Origin: Nymphaea colorata
Taxonomy: Eukaryota > Streptophyta > Magnoliopsida > Nymphaeales > Nymphaeaceae
Direction: 5' to 3'
DNA length: 64,000 nucleotides
Assembly: GCF_008831285.2 (NCBI RefSeq)
Contig: NC_045141.1
Coordinates: forward strand, 23,094,742-23,158,741
In this document: positions 11,683 to 23,540 of the stretch, piece by piece
Layout: the number at the start of each line of letters is the position of its first letter
How positions within the stretch are numbered: the stretch's first letter is position 1
Made by a program: the position numbers and the translations under genes
The notes under the pieces: model-generated
The model's database searches: none
The model's input: only the letters and a program-made list of their open reading frames with translations
What the model was told of the DNA's origin: nothing

Positions 11683-14600
11683 AAATCATACATAGACTAA
11701 ACACTAATTGTATGTGCATAAACATATATGTAGAGTCAGCAAGGTACAACAAGACGTGTGTGTGTGAGTGTGCTTACATCTATTCTAACAATGTTATGAT
11801 GCATAACTCAATCCATAAAGATATAAAAAAATTAGAAAATATAATAGCCAAAATAACCAGCAGAACTTTTATAGTTTCCAATAGGAAATAATGCCAACCA
11901 ACTTTTGCCTTCCAATTGAAGGAATCAAAGGATATATTATTGCATGCATGCATGTGGACATCCAAAAACAAATGCATGCACGTATATGAAAGCATGCAAC
12001 GAAAAACAAATTGCGGAATGGTAAAGGAAGAGAGCTGTGACTAATATGATCACAATATTCACTTTAAGGATGACCTACCATTTAACATACCGAGTAGGTC
12101 AATTCACCAGATTGATACTTTCATTACATAAAATCTATGGAAATGTCAATTGTGCTTATATATCAATCAAGAGGCCACCAAAAGCATCCAGATTATATTA
12201 TATTTTTAGTGAAAGGAAAAACAATAGATTCTTCTACTAGTATAACTTAAGATACCGTAATACGTTTGACAACATCTAACATTCGCTGTTCTTGAAAATA
12301 AATTACTTGGCTATTGTTTGAGTGTCATTCCTCTTCGATAAGCATTTCTGCTACGCTGGTTAGCTTTTAGTTCAATAGATATGTAGGATGTAGCTGATTT
12401 ACGAACTAAATGTGACCATATAGCCACTTCAAAACAGTGCAAGGCTACTTAGGACTTAGGAGTAGATAAACACCCCAAACAAATGATTCGCAATGTGATT
12501 CTTGGCATGATATACGATAGTCAGATGTCAGACCATATCAGAAGGACTCTTAAATTGCTTCAAGTAACCATGATCTTCACATGCTATTCAACCACAATCT
12601 AATGCAAACTGGAAACACAAAAAATAATATCCAGCAACCTAGTAAAATTTTCACTTCTGCAACTGAAGGTTAAAAAGTTAGAAAATACAATGTTCTGTAA
12701 AGCATGTTGACTTGGAGCACCAGATGAGGATGCAAGAATTTTTGGAAGTTCCCGCCTCAGTATTGATACATAAACCCTTTTTTGCAATTGCACAAGAGGC
12801 ACCAACCTGTGGACATAAACAACAAAATGATTCAATGAAGTAAATCCAAGTTTGGAAGTACAAAAAATGAAAAACTAACACAGTGATCTCAGTCGGAGGT
12901 GGCAGTAAAGAGGGTGCCATTTTCCGTAAGCATTGCCTTTGTTGACAACAAAATGATTCAATGAAGTAAATCCAAGTTTGGAAGTACAAAAAATGAAAAA
13001 CTAACACAGTGATCTCAGTCAGAGGTGGCAGTAAGAGGGTGCCATTTTCCGTAAGCATTGCCTTTGTCCTCCGCAACAAAAATGCTTTCAGTATATACTT
13101 CAATGCTCCAAATTGACTAGTGTTTTTGCCTGCAGAAGAGTATGTAGTACAAAAACCAAAGGTATTAAACATCAAGGTCAGAGTTATTTATTTGTGGCCT
13201 TGAATGTGTTTTGCCATTCTCATAGATATCAACCTCAGAGGCTCCTCAGAATGGCAAACTTCATTACAAGTAAAAAAAAAAAAAAAAAAAATTAATTAAA
13301 ATCGTGTGTCATAATAGCTGAGAATGAAACTTTGAAAATTATTGTAATTTCATCATATAATATAATATAAGATATTAAAAGTCTCACAATCTATTATCAA
13401 GTGCATGACTTAAGTAAAACAGAAAAAGAGAGGGAAATGCTTAGGCCATTTGACCACGAGGAAAAATTCATAGAAAAATGCCATACTAGCATGCAAAATT
13501 GTTCTAAATATCTAAGCAAAAACCTACCTATTGAAAATTTCAAACCCAATATACAGATTAACAAGACCTGAAACAGGACCTCCGGCTTCCTTGAACGCCT
13601 CAACAAAATCATCCAGTGATCCAAACAGAAGTGGCATACAAAAATGCAATAAAGCCCAAAGCTCAGAAATATTGTTTTGAATTGGTGTTCCTGTCAACAA
13701 CAGCCTCCTTGGCAGAACAAACTGGCTCTTGAGAACATTATACAAGACCTTCAAAAAGTGGTTAGGAATGAGATGTATAGTCTAAGCAGTCTTGCAAGAA
13801 TGACAATACATCAACAAGCATAAAAAGCATGATGCTGTGTAATAATTGACAATTGCATTGCAGATTTCAAATCCACAACAAGATAAAGAAAAGTCCATCA
13901 ACAATAATTCCTTCCAAAGTAGTATAAGCATATGTGCATTACTTACCAATAATCTTCATTCTACCAAATGTGTTTAATAAGAAACAAAGTGGTGAATCAC
14001 CACATAGGATAGAAATGATGTCTTCAATCGTCATTTGTGCACTACCCTAGCATTCCCCATCTTTTTCTCTCTCCAACGTGTCCTAGTAAATTGGAGCCTT
14101 GTTCAACCATGCAGCCAACCATGAAAAAAAGAACTTCAACGGCGTATTATTCGAAAACGTGTCTTATTCGAAAAAAACGCATTAAATATGCGAAAATTTA
14201 GTCAGCCGCAAAAAACGGAATTAGACGCATCTTTTTAAAAAAAAAACTTCAGAAAATAAAAAACTTGAAAAAAATTGTGTATTATACGTGTTTTGTCACA
14301 TTTTTTTCGTATTTTGAATTATTTTTATAATTTTCTGGTTTATTAAATGTTTTAAATTTTAAAAAAAATTGCTGATATTTTCCCGAGATATATAACTTTG
14401 CCGTATTATACCCGAGAAATTCCACGCCATATAATACCCCTACACGATATATGTAACAATTCAACATTTTCGCATGGCCTTCTCTTATTGTTTGAACCAT
14501 TATACTTCCTCAACCAACAACCTCATTGAACTGGACCAAAACTAACAACTTCTACATGAGAAGTTTCATTATTGAAACTTGAAAAGATCTACTCATAAGT

Positions 14601-17600
14601 AATTGTGAATACCATCTAACCAAACCTATCAATTACAACAATTGCATACCAACAAGGTGCCAATCTATGTCTCTAGTCATTTGAATTCATAACATTTTCC
14701 TATGATGTAATAGCATCAATAAGTTAAGGCTAGAGCAGAGATGCATTCTACACCTAATAGCATTTCAATTGTATCAATTTCATTTAACAAAAAACTGAAC
14801 ATTAAATTTTTCACGTTGGATAGACATCCAACTAATTTTTTACAAAAAATATTTAAGCAATTAAGCAAAATACTACAAAAGTTTAGAAGACTAAGTGCTC
14901 GAGAAAGAAAGTGTGAATTTTCAACTAAGAAAAATATGGAAGGTTTTAAAATGACGAAGAAGTTAATGAAAAAATTAGAAAATTTTTTTAGTAGTTAGAT
15001 AAACTTTAAAAAAGTAAAGACTGTTGGTAAGAAAGTAGTGAAAGCTTAGAAAAAGCATTACTTTTTATGAGTTCATAATGTCTAGGAGTGTTTCCAAAAA
15101 CTATGTTATGAATTTATCTCACTTTTTAATAAAAATCTGAAATCAATTTATAAAATGCTTTCAAAATATATATTAATTTTCATCAAACCGCGAAAACCAA
15201 TAAAAAAATAGGTAAAAATTTCAGACACTTCTAAAACTTCTAAGAAAATTAGTACAAGCCATAAAAAACATACGATGATTGGAAAGAATTTACACTTTTC
15301 AAAGACATGAAATTCACAAAATAATGAGCAAAGGCATTTCAAAATCATTCACGCAATTTTTTCTAAGCAGTGACTGAAAATTCATATATCTCGTCAAAAT
15401 GATTGTAATAATGTCTTACGTGAGGAAGGTTTGCAAAAAAATATTTGAGAAATCAAGTAAAAAGTTTTCAAAATATAAAAAAATGTGTCTTAAAAAAAAA
15501 CGTCTAAGTTTTTAACCAAAATAATGCATGACCCTGGCTTAAAACATCCTAAACATTGACGAAAATGCAAGACAATTTTTCAATCGTCAGACAAATTTCA
15601 AAAATGTTTGCAAATGTTGGCAAGGAAGTCGTGAAGGTCAAAATTGAAGAGACTTTAACTTAGAAAAAACATTTAACAAATATTTTCAGAGGATTGACAG
15701 AGCGCATATAAATGCAAAAAAAAAATTATGACATTTCTCAAACATTTAAAAAAGCTTATGCAAGTTATACGAAGAAAACATAAAAAATTGAAAAAAAAAT
15801 AGCAAAACTTTAAGAAAGAAAATAAAGTTCATAAATGTTTATTGAAGTCATTAATAATTATTTTCAAAAATATTTTGAAACAATACTTTGAATTTTATAA
15901 AAAAGTTTTCAACACAAGTTAGGCAACTTCTCATTCATTAAGACATTTTATTTACAGAAGATTTTCAAAACAGTGCAAATTTTCAAAAAGTCTAAAAAGA
16001 AAAGAAAGCTACATGACTTCAAAAAATTCTTCTAGTTTTAGTAAGAAACACACGCAAACGTAAAAAATGAACAAGTTACTTTCCATGGGTGCATAAATTC
16101 TGCACAAGAGTCTATGAAATATAAGTAACAAATTTTAATCTTTTGTCATAAATGCTTAAAAAAACTTTTCAAAAGTTTTAAGGTTTGTCAAAATTTGTAA
16201 AACACATGTACATAGTTTTCAAAATTTATATAGCAATTCTCGTAAGACATGAACCATCATCCAAGTATAACATTCACATGTGCCACTATCTCTCCACGTA
16301 GCCATTAGGCGACATGTCTAGACAATTCTGAATTGAAAAACTTGGCTCATTCTAGGCACCCGCTCCTGTTTTGTTTGAAACTTTGAAACATTACTTCCTA
16401 AACCAACAACCTCATTTACCAACAAGGTGTCAATCTATGGCTGTAGTCATTTTGCTTCATAACATTTCACTCTGTTGTGATCTCATCAATAAGTTGAGCT
16501 AAGAATACTCGATAGACAAATACTACACCTAGCAGCATGTCCATTGTATCAATTGTTCTTAATTAGAAGCCAAAAATTAAATTTCTACATTGAATAGACA
16601 TGTTAGTGACATCAACCATCAACCCAGTACAACATTCACATGTCTCACAATATCTCCAAAGAGCCATTGCAATTTCACATATGCATGGTTAAAACGGGAT
16701 ATCTAGTCAACAATGGAAGAACTTGGTTAATTCTAGGCACCTTCCTCGTTTTGTTTGAACCTTTATTTCCCTGCAACCTCATTTACCAACAAGGTGTCAA
16801 TCTATGTCTGCAGTCATTTTACATCAAACATTTCTCTCAAATGTAATAGCATAGAGCAGAAATGCAATCTATGAGGAGTCGTATACTAAATAACTTTTTA
16901 TTACGAACAATCATTGCTTCATTATTCAGAAACCATGGTTGTAACCATCCAATCTTAATTGTTGCTTTGGAATAACAAAAACTTGTTTAACTATATCTCC
17001 TAGAAACCAAGTATGTCCAAAGGATTATGAAAGCACAAATTCTTTCCCAAGTAGCATTGATAGTAGTGGTAACTTGTCAATCCATGGTTGTAGCTTGCAA
17101 TTGTTTCACATCTTACAATATTTTGTCTTCCTTGCACTAGCATCAACTAAGTTCAAACAAAATTGTAAGCATGCACGCATTCATTATTTACCAGTAATCC
17201 GCATTCTATCAACTGTATTTAATAAGGCATGAAGTGGTGAATCATCACAGAGGATAGAAATATTGTCATCAATCATCATCCATGCAAACCCCTCACTTGC
17301 CCTATCTCTTTCTCTCTCCATGGTGTGAAAGAAGTTAAAGCATTTTTCAAACACACAGTCAACCATGAACAGAAGAACTTGAACATCCTTGCACAGTCTG
17401 CCCTTGTTGTTTGAACTTTGAACCTCTACGTCCTCAACCAACAATCTCATCGACTTTGCCCAAAACTAACAATTTCTGCTTGATGAAGAGTTGCATGATT
17501 TACTAATAGGCAATTGTGAATATCATCTAACCAAGGCCATTACAATCAAATTCATAGCTAATGTTCAAATCAACATAAACTAGTCAATGATGACGGTTGC

Positions 17601-20600
17601 ATACCAACAAGGTGTCAATCAATAGCTATAGTCATTTTACTTCATAACGTTTCACTTTGTAGTAATAGCTTCAATAAATTAAGCCAAGATTAGAGCATAG
17701 ACTCACTTTACACCTAATAGCATTTCCATTGCATCAATTGCATTTAACTAAAAACTGAACAGTGAATTTTCACGTTGGATAGAGATCCAAATATATTTTA
17801 CAAAAATATTTGAGAAATTAAGCAAATTTCTATTAGAAGACTAAGTGTTTGACAAAAAAAGTGCAAATTTTCATCCAATATCATATAGAAAAATCCTAGA
17901 AAAAAATTTCAATATTTAGATAAACTTAACAAAATTGGTAAAATATATGAAAGTCATAAAATATTTAAAATTTATTCCCGTAAATTTTTTCTTTAAATGA
18001 CTCGGAATTCATATATATTTCCAAAATGACCGTAACAATCTATCATAAATCATGACCCCATGTGCGAAGAAGGTTTCCAAAAGATATTTGAGAAATAAAA
18101 TAAAAATTCAAAAAAAAAAAACAATGTGTCCAAGTAAAAGCTTACAAGTTTTTATCCAAAATAATGTATAACCTTGGGTTTAAAACGTCATAAATGTTGT
18201 CAATATTACAAGAAAAATTTTCAATAGTAGCATAAAGTTCAAAATGTCTACAAATGTTGGGAAAACAGTCAAGAAGGTCAACAAAAAGATCGTTGCTTTG
18301 AAAAAACATTACACAAATATATACAAATGATTGACAGACCTGTTTTTCTCAAATATCTACAAATGATTGAGAGATCAAATAAAAATGCAAAAAGAATTAT
18401 AAAGTTTTATGACATTTCTCAAACATTTAATAAAACTTGTGCAAGTTAGACGAAGAAAATATAAAAAAAAAAAGTTTGTCAAAGAAAATAAAGTTTCTAT
18501 TAAAATTATTTTCAAAAATATTTTGAAACTATTCTACGAATTCATAAAAAAAATTTAAAAAGTTTTGATAACTTCTCGACATGTTCTTTATAGAAAATTT
18601 GTAAAATATTAGTGAAATTATTCAAAAAATCCACAAAATACTAGAAAACTGCAAAAGAATAAAAAGTTACATGACGTCAAAATAAGTATGCAATTTTAGT
18701 ATGAAAGCCATGAAAATCTAATAAAAGAACATATTAGTTTTCATATGCAAATAATTGTGCACAAGAGTCTATAAAATTTAATAACAAATTTTTAAAACTT
18801 TTGTAGCAAATGTTTAGAAAATTTGTAAAATATTTGTACACAGTTTTCAAAACATATGGAAGTTTCCATTTAGGGTAGCTTCTCAAAGCTATGCCATGTA
18901 TTTACCTAAATTTTTATAATAAAAATAGAAAAATCAATTTCTCGAATGTTTTCAAAAATATATATTAATTTTCATCAAACAGCACAAAACTACACAAGAA
19001 TTTGTAAAAATTTAACTATTTAAGACACTTCACAATACATGTCATATAAAGACCATATATAGATTCAGAATATTTAGTGACAACATTTCAAATCATCCTC
19101 ATAAATTTATTAACAAAGTGTCTAAAATTCATATAAATTTATAAAATAATCATAACCACCTGAGGTAAGTCAATGACATCTTATGAAATGAAGGTTTGCA
19201 AAAAATATTTGAGAAATCAAGTAAAATTTTAACATTTCAAAATCATTCTAACGAATTTTTTCAAAAAATGACTCAAAACTCATACAATTTTTCAAAAATA
19301 TTGTAAAAACATGTGGTAAATAATGACATCTTGTATAAGGAACGTTTGCAAAAAATATTTGACAAATCAAATAAAAAATTTAAAAAGATAAGAAAACAAC
19401 ATGTCCATGATGAATATACAACAGACCAAACCAAAGTAGATTACGAGTATGTAAAAGATGGATATCTTCTAGGAGTTGTATCCCTGACTCGTTTGTCCAC
19501 CAGATATCAAATTTGATAGCTTCTATCCAAGCCACTCTCATCAACACTATTTGATGTCTAGTGGATGAAGTCTCAATAGCTCAACCATGTCATTTGGGAC
19601 TAGGATAACGATATTTACATTGCAAGAGATTTATTTTTAAGCTTATTAATTTTGACGCAAGAGAAATTATTGTGTTTTCTGCTTTCGCTATGGCAGACAT
19701 ATAAATTAATTATTATTCTTTAAATTAGCTTCGCCATAAGCTAATAACCTCCTAGCATGAACGTTACTGTGTTCAAATTGATTTTGTTTTATGGCTACTG
19801 TATCTTATTACATAAGTTAGTTCACCAATATTACAAGCTAACACATAATATATCATGGCGAAATCAACTCTTACAGAGTTTAGGGTGAAAAGAGAAGAAA
19901 AGGAGACTTTTTAATATCTCTAATGCTAAACCTAGAAGGATTATCCTCTGGCAAATCCAGCCTAAACATGAACAATCAATTACACTGGAAGTTGATACCT
20001 AAGAAAATAATTGGCAAGTAAACTAAACAAGAAACAATGAAATAATAAACATGAAGATTCACTTGGTTCAAAGTTCAAACAGCGTTGTAGTGATATACTG
20101 ACACTGGATGCATTCTTGAGCCGTTGAGCTTCGTCAATTACCGCAAAGCACCAGGGCATTTGAGAAAGAAATTCCTGATCCAGTATTGCAATGTCATATG
20201 TCGTTAAGAAGGCATCAAATGGTAAAGTTGGCTGCAAAATTATAACAAAACATTAGCATTTGACACAAAAAAACATAGCAACCTAATCTTGTTAATAAAC
20301 CAAGACAAGGAACCATATATATGTTACCAATCCTTATCACTTGCCTACTGCTACTGTAAAAAAATAACACTAACACAATATAAATAGCAGAACAACTTGC
20401 AATCAGGTAGATCAATCTCACTTAAAGAAAGAGAAAGCACAGCAAACTCTATGTAAACCAGACTTATGAAGTTGAGTCATACATGCCAATGAAAACCAAA
20501 TCCTAGAACCCATCACAATCAAGGTACAGGACAATCAGCTCCAAAACCTATTTGGACCTTGGCATAGCATAGTAAAACACATGCAAAGGAGTAATATGCT

Positions 20601-22800
20601 ACCAAAATTTCTCACAACCAAGCTATCAATCAATCAAACAATTATGATACGGCATTTAGTATCTTCAGTGGCAAAGAAGCTCAAAATCGAGAAAAAAAAC
20701 TTACATGTTTAAAATTAGTGCAAATTAATAAATTTTTAAAGAGATAGAGGGAAAGAGAGTTACACTAATGACAATGAATTATTTAGGCATCATTTAGGAT
20801 GTACCACAATGAATTATGCATAGCTTGAACAGAGTTGGTTGTGCACAATTGGCAATTACTACATAAAGTAGATACAATATAATTAACTTGGAGTTAGTGA
20901 ACAGGAATATTCATGCACCAGTATAAGACTTACATTGCCTTTACATCGCTTGCTAACATGTTCTAGCATCTTCTTGCGCAGGAGACAACGCAGCACTTTG
21001 TCACCAACATATCGCATAACTTTAAGATTTGGTGAAAATGTGGCAAACTCTGACATCCAACCATCTGTGACACTGAGAGGACATAATATCACTGCAGGAA
21101 AAGGTAGTTGAGCATCAATAAAAAGTATCACATATGTACCTGGCCCATCTATAAACTTCGCCACGAGTAAACGAGGTAATCAAAAGAAAAGATCAGAAAT
21201 CTAAACTTACAAAAAGGCCCAGGTATTTTCTGTTCAAATTTTAAATAGCTCAGAAAACAAATAGCTTGCAACGTTTTTCCAAGACCCATCTGCAAAACCG
21301 CATATCAGATGTAGACTCCATAAAACATAATTATATGGATAGACTGCAGAAACACAAGAGACAAAGGGAGAATGATCTTTGTACAGAAAAAACTTTCTTG
21401 TTGAAAAAGGTGTGTAGGAGTTTTGGAAAAACTATGCACACCAGTCATAAAGTGTCATCAAAGAACCCTTGAAAATTCGTTCAAACCTAATGACTTTATT
21501 AAAAGGTTAATGAAAATAAAAATAGTAACATGCGGCAGAGCAACAAAATTACATAGCATTCAACCAAAGATTTGCATTAGTTTTATAGCATTTATGAATC
21601 AAGATAAAAACTAAAATTACTTAGCACAGAGATGCATGGGACCTAACGCACATCAAAATTTTGTGTGCAATAAGCGATATTAGAAGTTGTAAGGAAAAAA
21701 TGTTCTTACACTTAATATTTAACGAGTGATCGAAGGTCCAAGAGTAGCCACCAACAACGATATGAAAAATCATAGGCAAATAGAAAACAAGTATAACACA
21801 CCAATATCCTAGCCAGGTGGCCCAACTAACAAGTAGTCACTCATGATGATTGAAGCTAATTATGACAGAGGGCACGCATGACCAAATTTTTTGCCCTAGA
21901 AAATAAAAAGTTCGACTATATTCCATCCCCCATGAAAACCCACGAATTACAAGCGTATCAGAGCAAATACAATGTAAAGAAATATACCATTTCCCAATTT
22001 CTTGCGGATCAAAGTTTTCATCTAAAACCCCTAATGAAGCAAACCAATCGCAGGAGGAACAGAGACAATAAAATAAATGAATAAGCATCATAATTCAAGA
22101 TATTCTAACGAATGACAATTTGCATCCAACACCCTGATAAAACCACCTACCACAATAAAAGGGCATCTGTATCAAAATGAATAAACACATTGTCGATGTC
22201 AATTTCTTGAAAACCATAGCTTCAGTTAAAATCCGTACATGGAATACAGTAGTTGCAGGCAAAGAGGCGTCAATAGAGAACAAATAATACCATCACAGTT
22301 ACCAATTCTCAAGAACGAGGAACCAATAGCTACAGTAGAAGGAGCCGATACAGAACAAACAAGTCATCCTTGAAATCGAGCCAGAACTTCCACAAAACAA
22401 ACCCTTAAACCTCAAGAAAATAGCAATCTGACTGATAATCCATCAATTCCCCCATGCAAAGAACGCAATGCTGCCAAATAAACAAGACAAAGAGAAAATG
22501 ACCAACCTCGTCTCCTGCAAATCACAAAGATTGAAACCCATCAGCAAGTTGAACAAAATTAAGAGAAAAAAAGGAAATGAGAAGGTGGAGACAGAGAAGG
22601 CCAATACCGAGGATAACATTGACGCCCTGCTGATATCTGCGTATGAGCCACGCGACGCCCTCCACCTGATGAGGTTTCAGGGTACCTGAGACACCCCACG
22701 CCGCTACGTCCACGTGATGGTCAGCCCCCTCCTTCCGATCCTCGTCGCCGGATAAGATTGTCCGAGCGGCCACCATAAGCCTCCGCATGTACTGCACCAT
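5411..22800 (-). CDS. CHR10: SNF2-family ATPase/helicase, ALC1/CHD1L-like (CHR10/ASG3), 17 exons
   Basis: ATP-dependent chromatin remodeller acting in the nucleus. Exons, in transcript order: 22608-22800, 22507-22514, 21211-21289, 20934-21091, 20103-20231, 13568-13748, 13006-13129, 12689-12806, 11032-11121, 10797-10904, 10483-10686, 10120-10245, 9342-10009, 7183-7328, 6720-6890, 6426-6540, 5411-5435. They sum to 2643 nt, giving 880 residues, about the length of Arabidopsis CHR10. Visible motifs: Walker A GDEMGLGKT (about 65-73), DEAQ box (179-182), [11 protein letters not shown] (about 205-215), [17 protein letters not shown] near 460, and [11 protein letters not shown] (about 479-489). A charged linker precedes a C-terminal region (about 715-880, with FVFGDCTKP and [15 protein letters not shown]) that corresponds to the macro-like domain of ALC1 relatives. 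The start ATG has a G at -3 and at +4. Splice phases all agree. Unusual points: an 8-nt microexon, a 6.35-kb intron, and a partial exon-7 duplication. Confidence 0.93.
7673..8881. mobile_element. 1.2-kb element with GGTACGGGT-type inverted ends in intron 13
   Basis: The left end (GGTACCGGTACGGGTATG and nearby) and the right end (CACCCGTACCCGTACCCGTA) are inverted versions of the same GGTACGGGT-rich word, about 1.2 kb apart. They sit inside intron 13 of the SNF2 gene (7329-9341). Inside are a GC-rich block with ATG-bearing frames of low complexity, T-rich tracts, and a 48-bp tandem duplication at 8130-8214. There is no transposase frame, so this is likely a non-autonomous DNA transposon. A target-site duplication was not evident. 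Confidence 0.5.
8130..8214 (+). repeat. Tandem duplication, period 48 bp
   Basis: GAGCCTTCCATCGTCTCC followed by a GTGCC-GCA-ACGGCGCT block occurs twice, starting at 8130 and 8178, with a few mismatches. It lies inside the inverted-end element. Confidence 0.8.
11622..11678. repeat. (AT)n microsatellite in intron 8
   Basis: About 28 uninterrupted AT units in intron 8 of the SNF2 gene (11122-12688). Likely to vary in length between individuals. Confidence 0.95.
12821..13067 (-). repeat. 126-bp tandem duplication covering the 3' part of exon 7
   Basis: Two near-identical segments (about 12821-12942 and 12947-13067, offset 126) each hold intron sequence, a splice donor and the 3' part of exon 7. 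The upstream copy (transcript sense) is the used exon. The second copy lacks an acceptor and has one extra T within CTCTTTACTG, against CTCTTACTG in the used exon, which shifts its frame. It is therefore a pseudo-exon in intron 7. Confidence 0.9.
13749..20102 (-). repeat. CHR10: 6.35-kb intron 5 made of duplicated AT-rich segments
   Basis: This intron separates the DEAQ-box exon from the TGTPIQNN exon. Several blocks inside it recur. About 13960-14760 resembles 17210-17780, including GTGGTGAATCA-CACA-AGGATAGAAAT, CCAACAA-CTCAT and ACCAACAAGGTG-CAATC. Shorter copies of the last part lie at 16420-16600 and 16785-16860. About 15080-15480 resembles 18870-19380, and 15570-15660 resembles 18200-18290. 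No gene, LTR or transposase was seen. The direct order of copies suggests internal segmental duplication followed by decay. Confidence 0.75.
22507..22514 (-). other. CHR10: 8-nt microexon inside the Walker A motif
   Basis: On the minus strand TTTGCAG|GAGACGAG|GTTGGT defines an 8-nt exon. Exon 1 ends in a lone G (22608). That G plus GA gives Gly, and GAC GAG gives Asp-Glu. Exon 3 then starts ATG GGT CTT GGA AAA, so the joined product reads G-D-E-M-G-L-G-K-T. Without the microexon the invariant DE of this SNF2 motif is lost and the frame shifts. Flanking introns are 93 nt (22515-22607) and 1217 nt (21290-22506). Confidence 0.9.
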
Positions 22801-22842
22801 TTCTTCTCCTTCTACACAGAGAGTGTGTGGGTGAGACAGAAA

Positions 22843-22962
22843 GAGAGGGAAATATTGAAAAAGGAAAGCGCGCGCCCAATCAAGAATTCCTTCCGCACAG
22901 GGAGTGAGAGAGAGAGAGGGGGGGGGGGAGAGGGACATATTGAAAAAGAAAAGTGCGCGCCC
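22843..22962 (-). repeat. Diverged tandem duplication in the 5' region of the SNF2 gene
   Basis: GAGAGGGAAATATTGAAAAA with a following GCGCGCGCCC recurs at about 22843-22877 and 22928-22962, separated by a GA-rich run. It sits 40-160 bp upstream of the start codon, so it lies in the 5' UTR or core promoter. Confidence 0.7.
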
Positions 22963-23540
22963 GCGAGTTCTTGTAAGACCGAAGAGAGAGAGCACACGTG
23001 TCTCCACTTGCCTAGGTGGGCAAGGTCTGCGACACATGGCCCAGGCGGTTCTTGATATTTTGTATCCGTTGTTGTTTCGATCAAGGAAAAGAGCGGCCAG
23101 CTACTTAGAAATAGTTCATATGAATCTAATTTTCTAATTGTTGGTACGTGTCTTTGTTTCAGTGAACCGAACAACGAACGAGAGTGAACAGAGAGGAAAG
23201 GGAGAGGAAGAGGAAGGGAGGTCGGGCTAGAGGTCGACGCAGCTCTCGCCTCCGCCACAGAGAAAGAGTGGGAGAGAGCGAGTGCCAGGGACAGAGATTC
23301 ACATACCTGTCCGCCGGAAACCGCTGGTGAAGAGGGGGCACTGGGGCTGTAGAGGAGGAAGGGCAAGTCACTGGGGAGGGAGAGAGAGAGAGAGAGAACG
23401 ACAGCTGCGTCGGCCATGACCAATGCAGCTCTTGCCTCCACCGGAGACAGAGATAGAGAGAAGGAGAGAGAGGCCTGGGAGAAAGGGAAAAGGCACCGCC
23501 GGAGGAAAACACTCGGTTAGTAGCGCCGGTCAGCAGAGGG
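22963..23540. other. GA/CT-rich upstream region of the SNF2 gene
   Basis: Long purine-rich runs (GAGAGA words) typical of plant promoter-proximal DNA. The minus-strand frames across 22812-23629 are low-complexity serine/leucine/proline translations of these runs and show no domain. Two related CTC-TGCCTCC-CC blocks near 23243 and 23430 suggest another local duplication. Confidence 0.5.

Noticed and set aside
11616-11891. Open frame of repeated Tyr-Ile
   Set aside because: Translation of the (AT)n microsatellite in intron 8.
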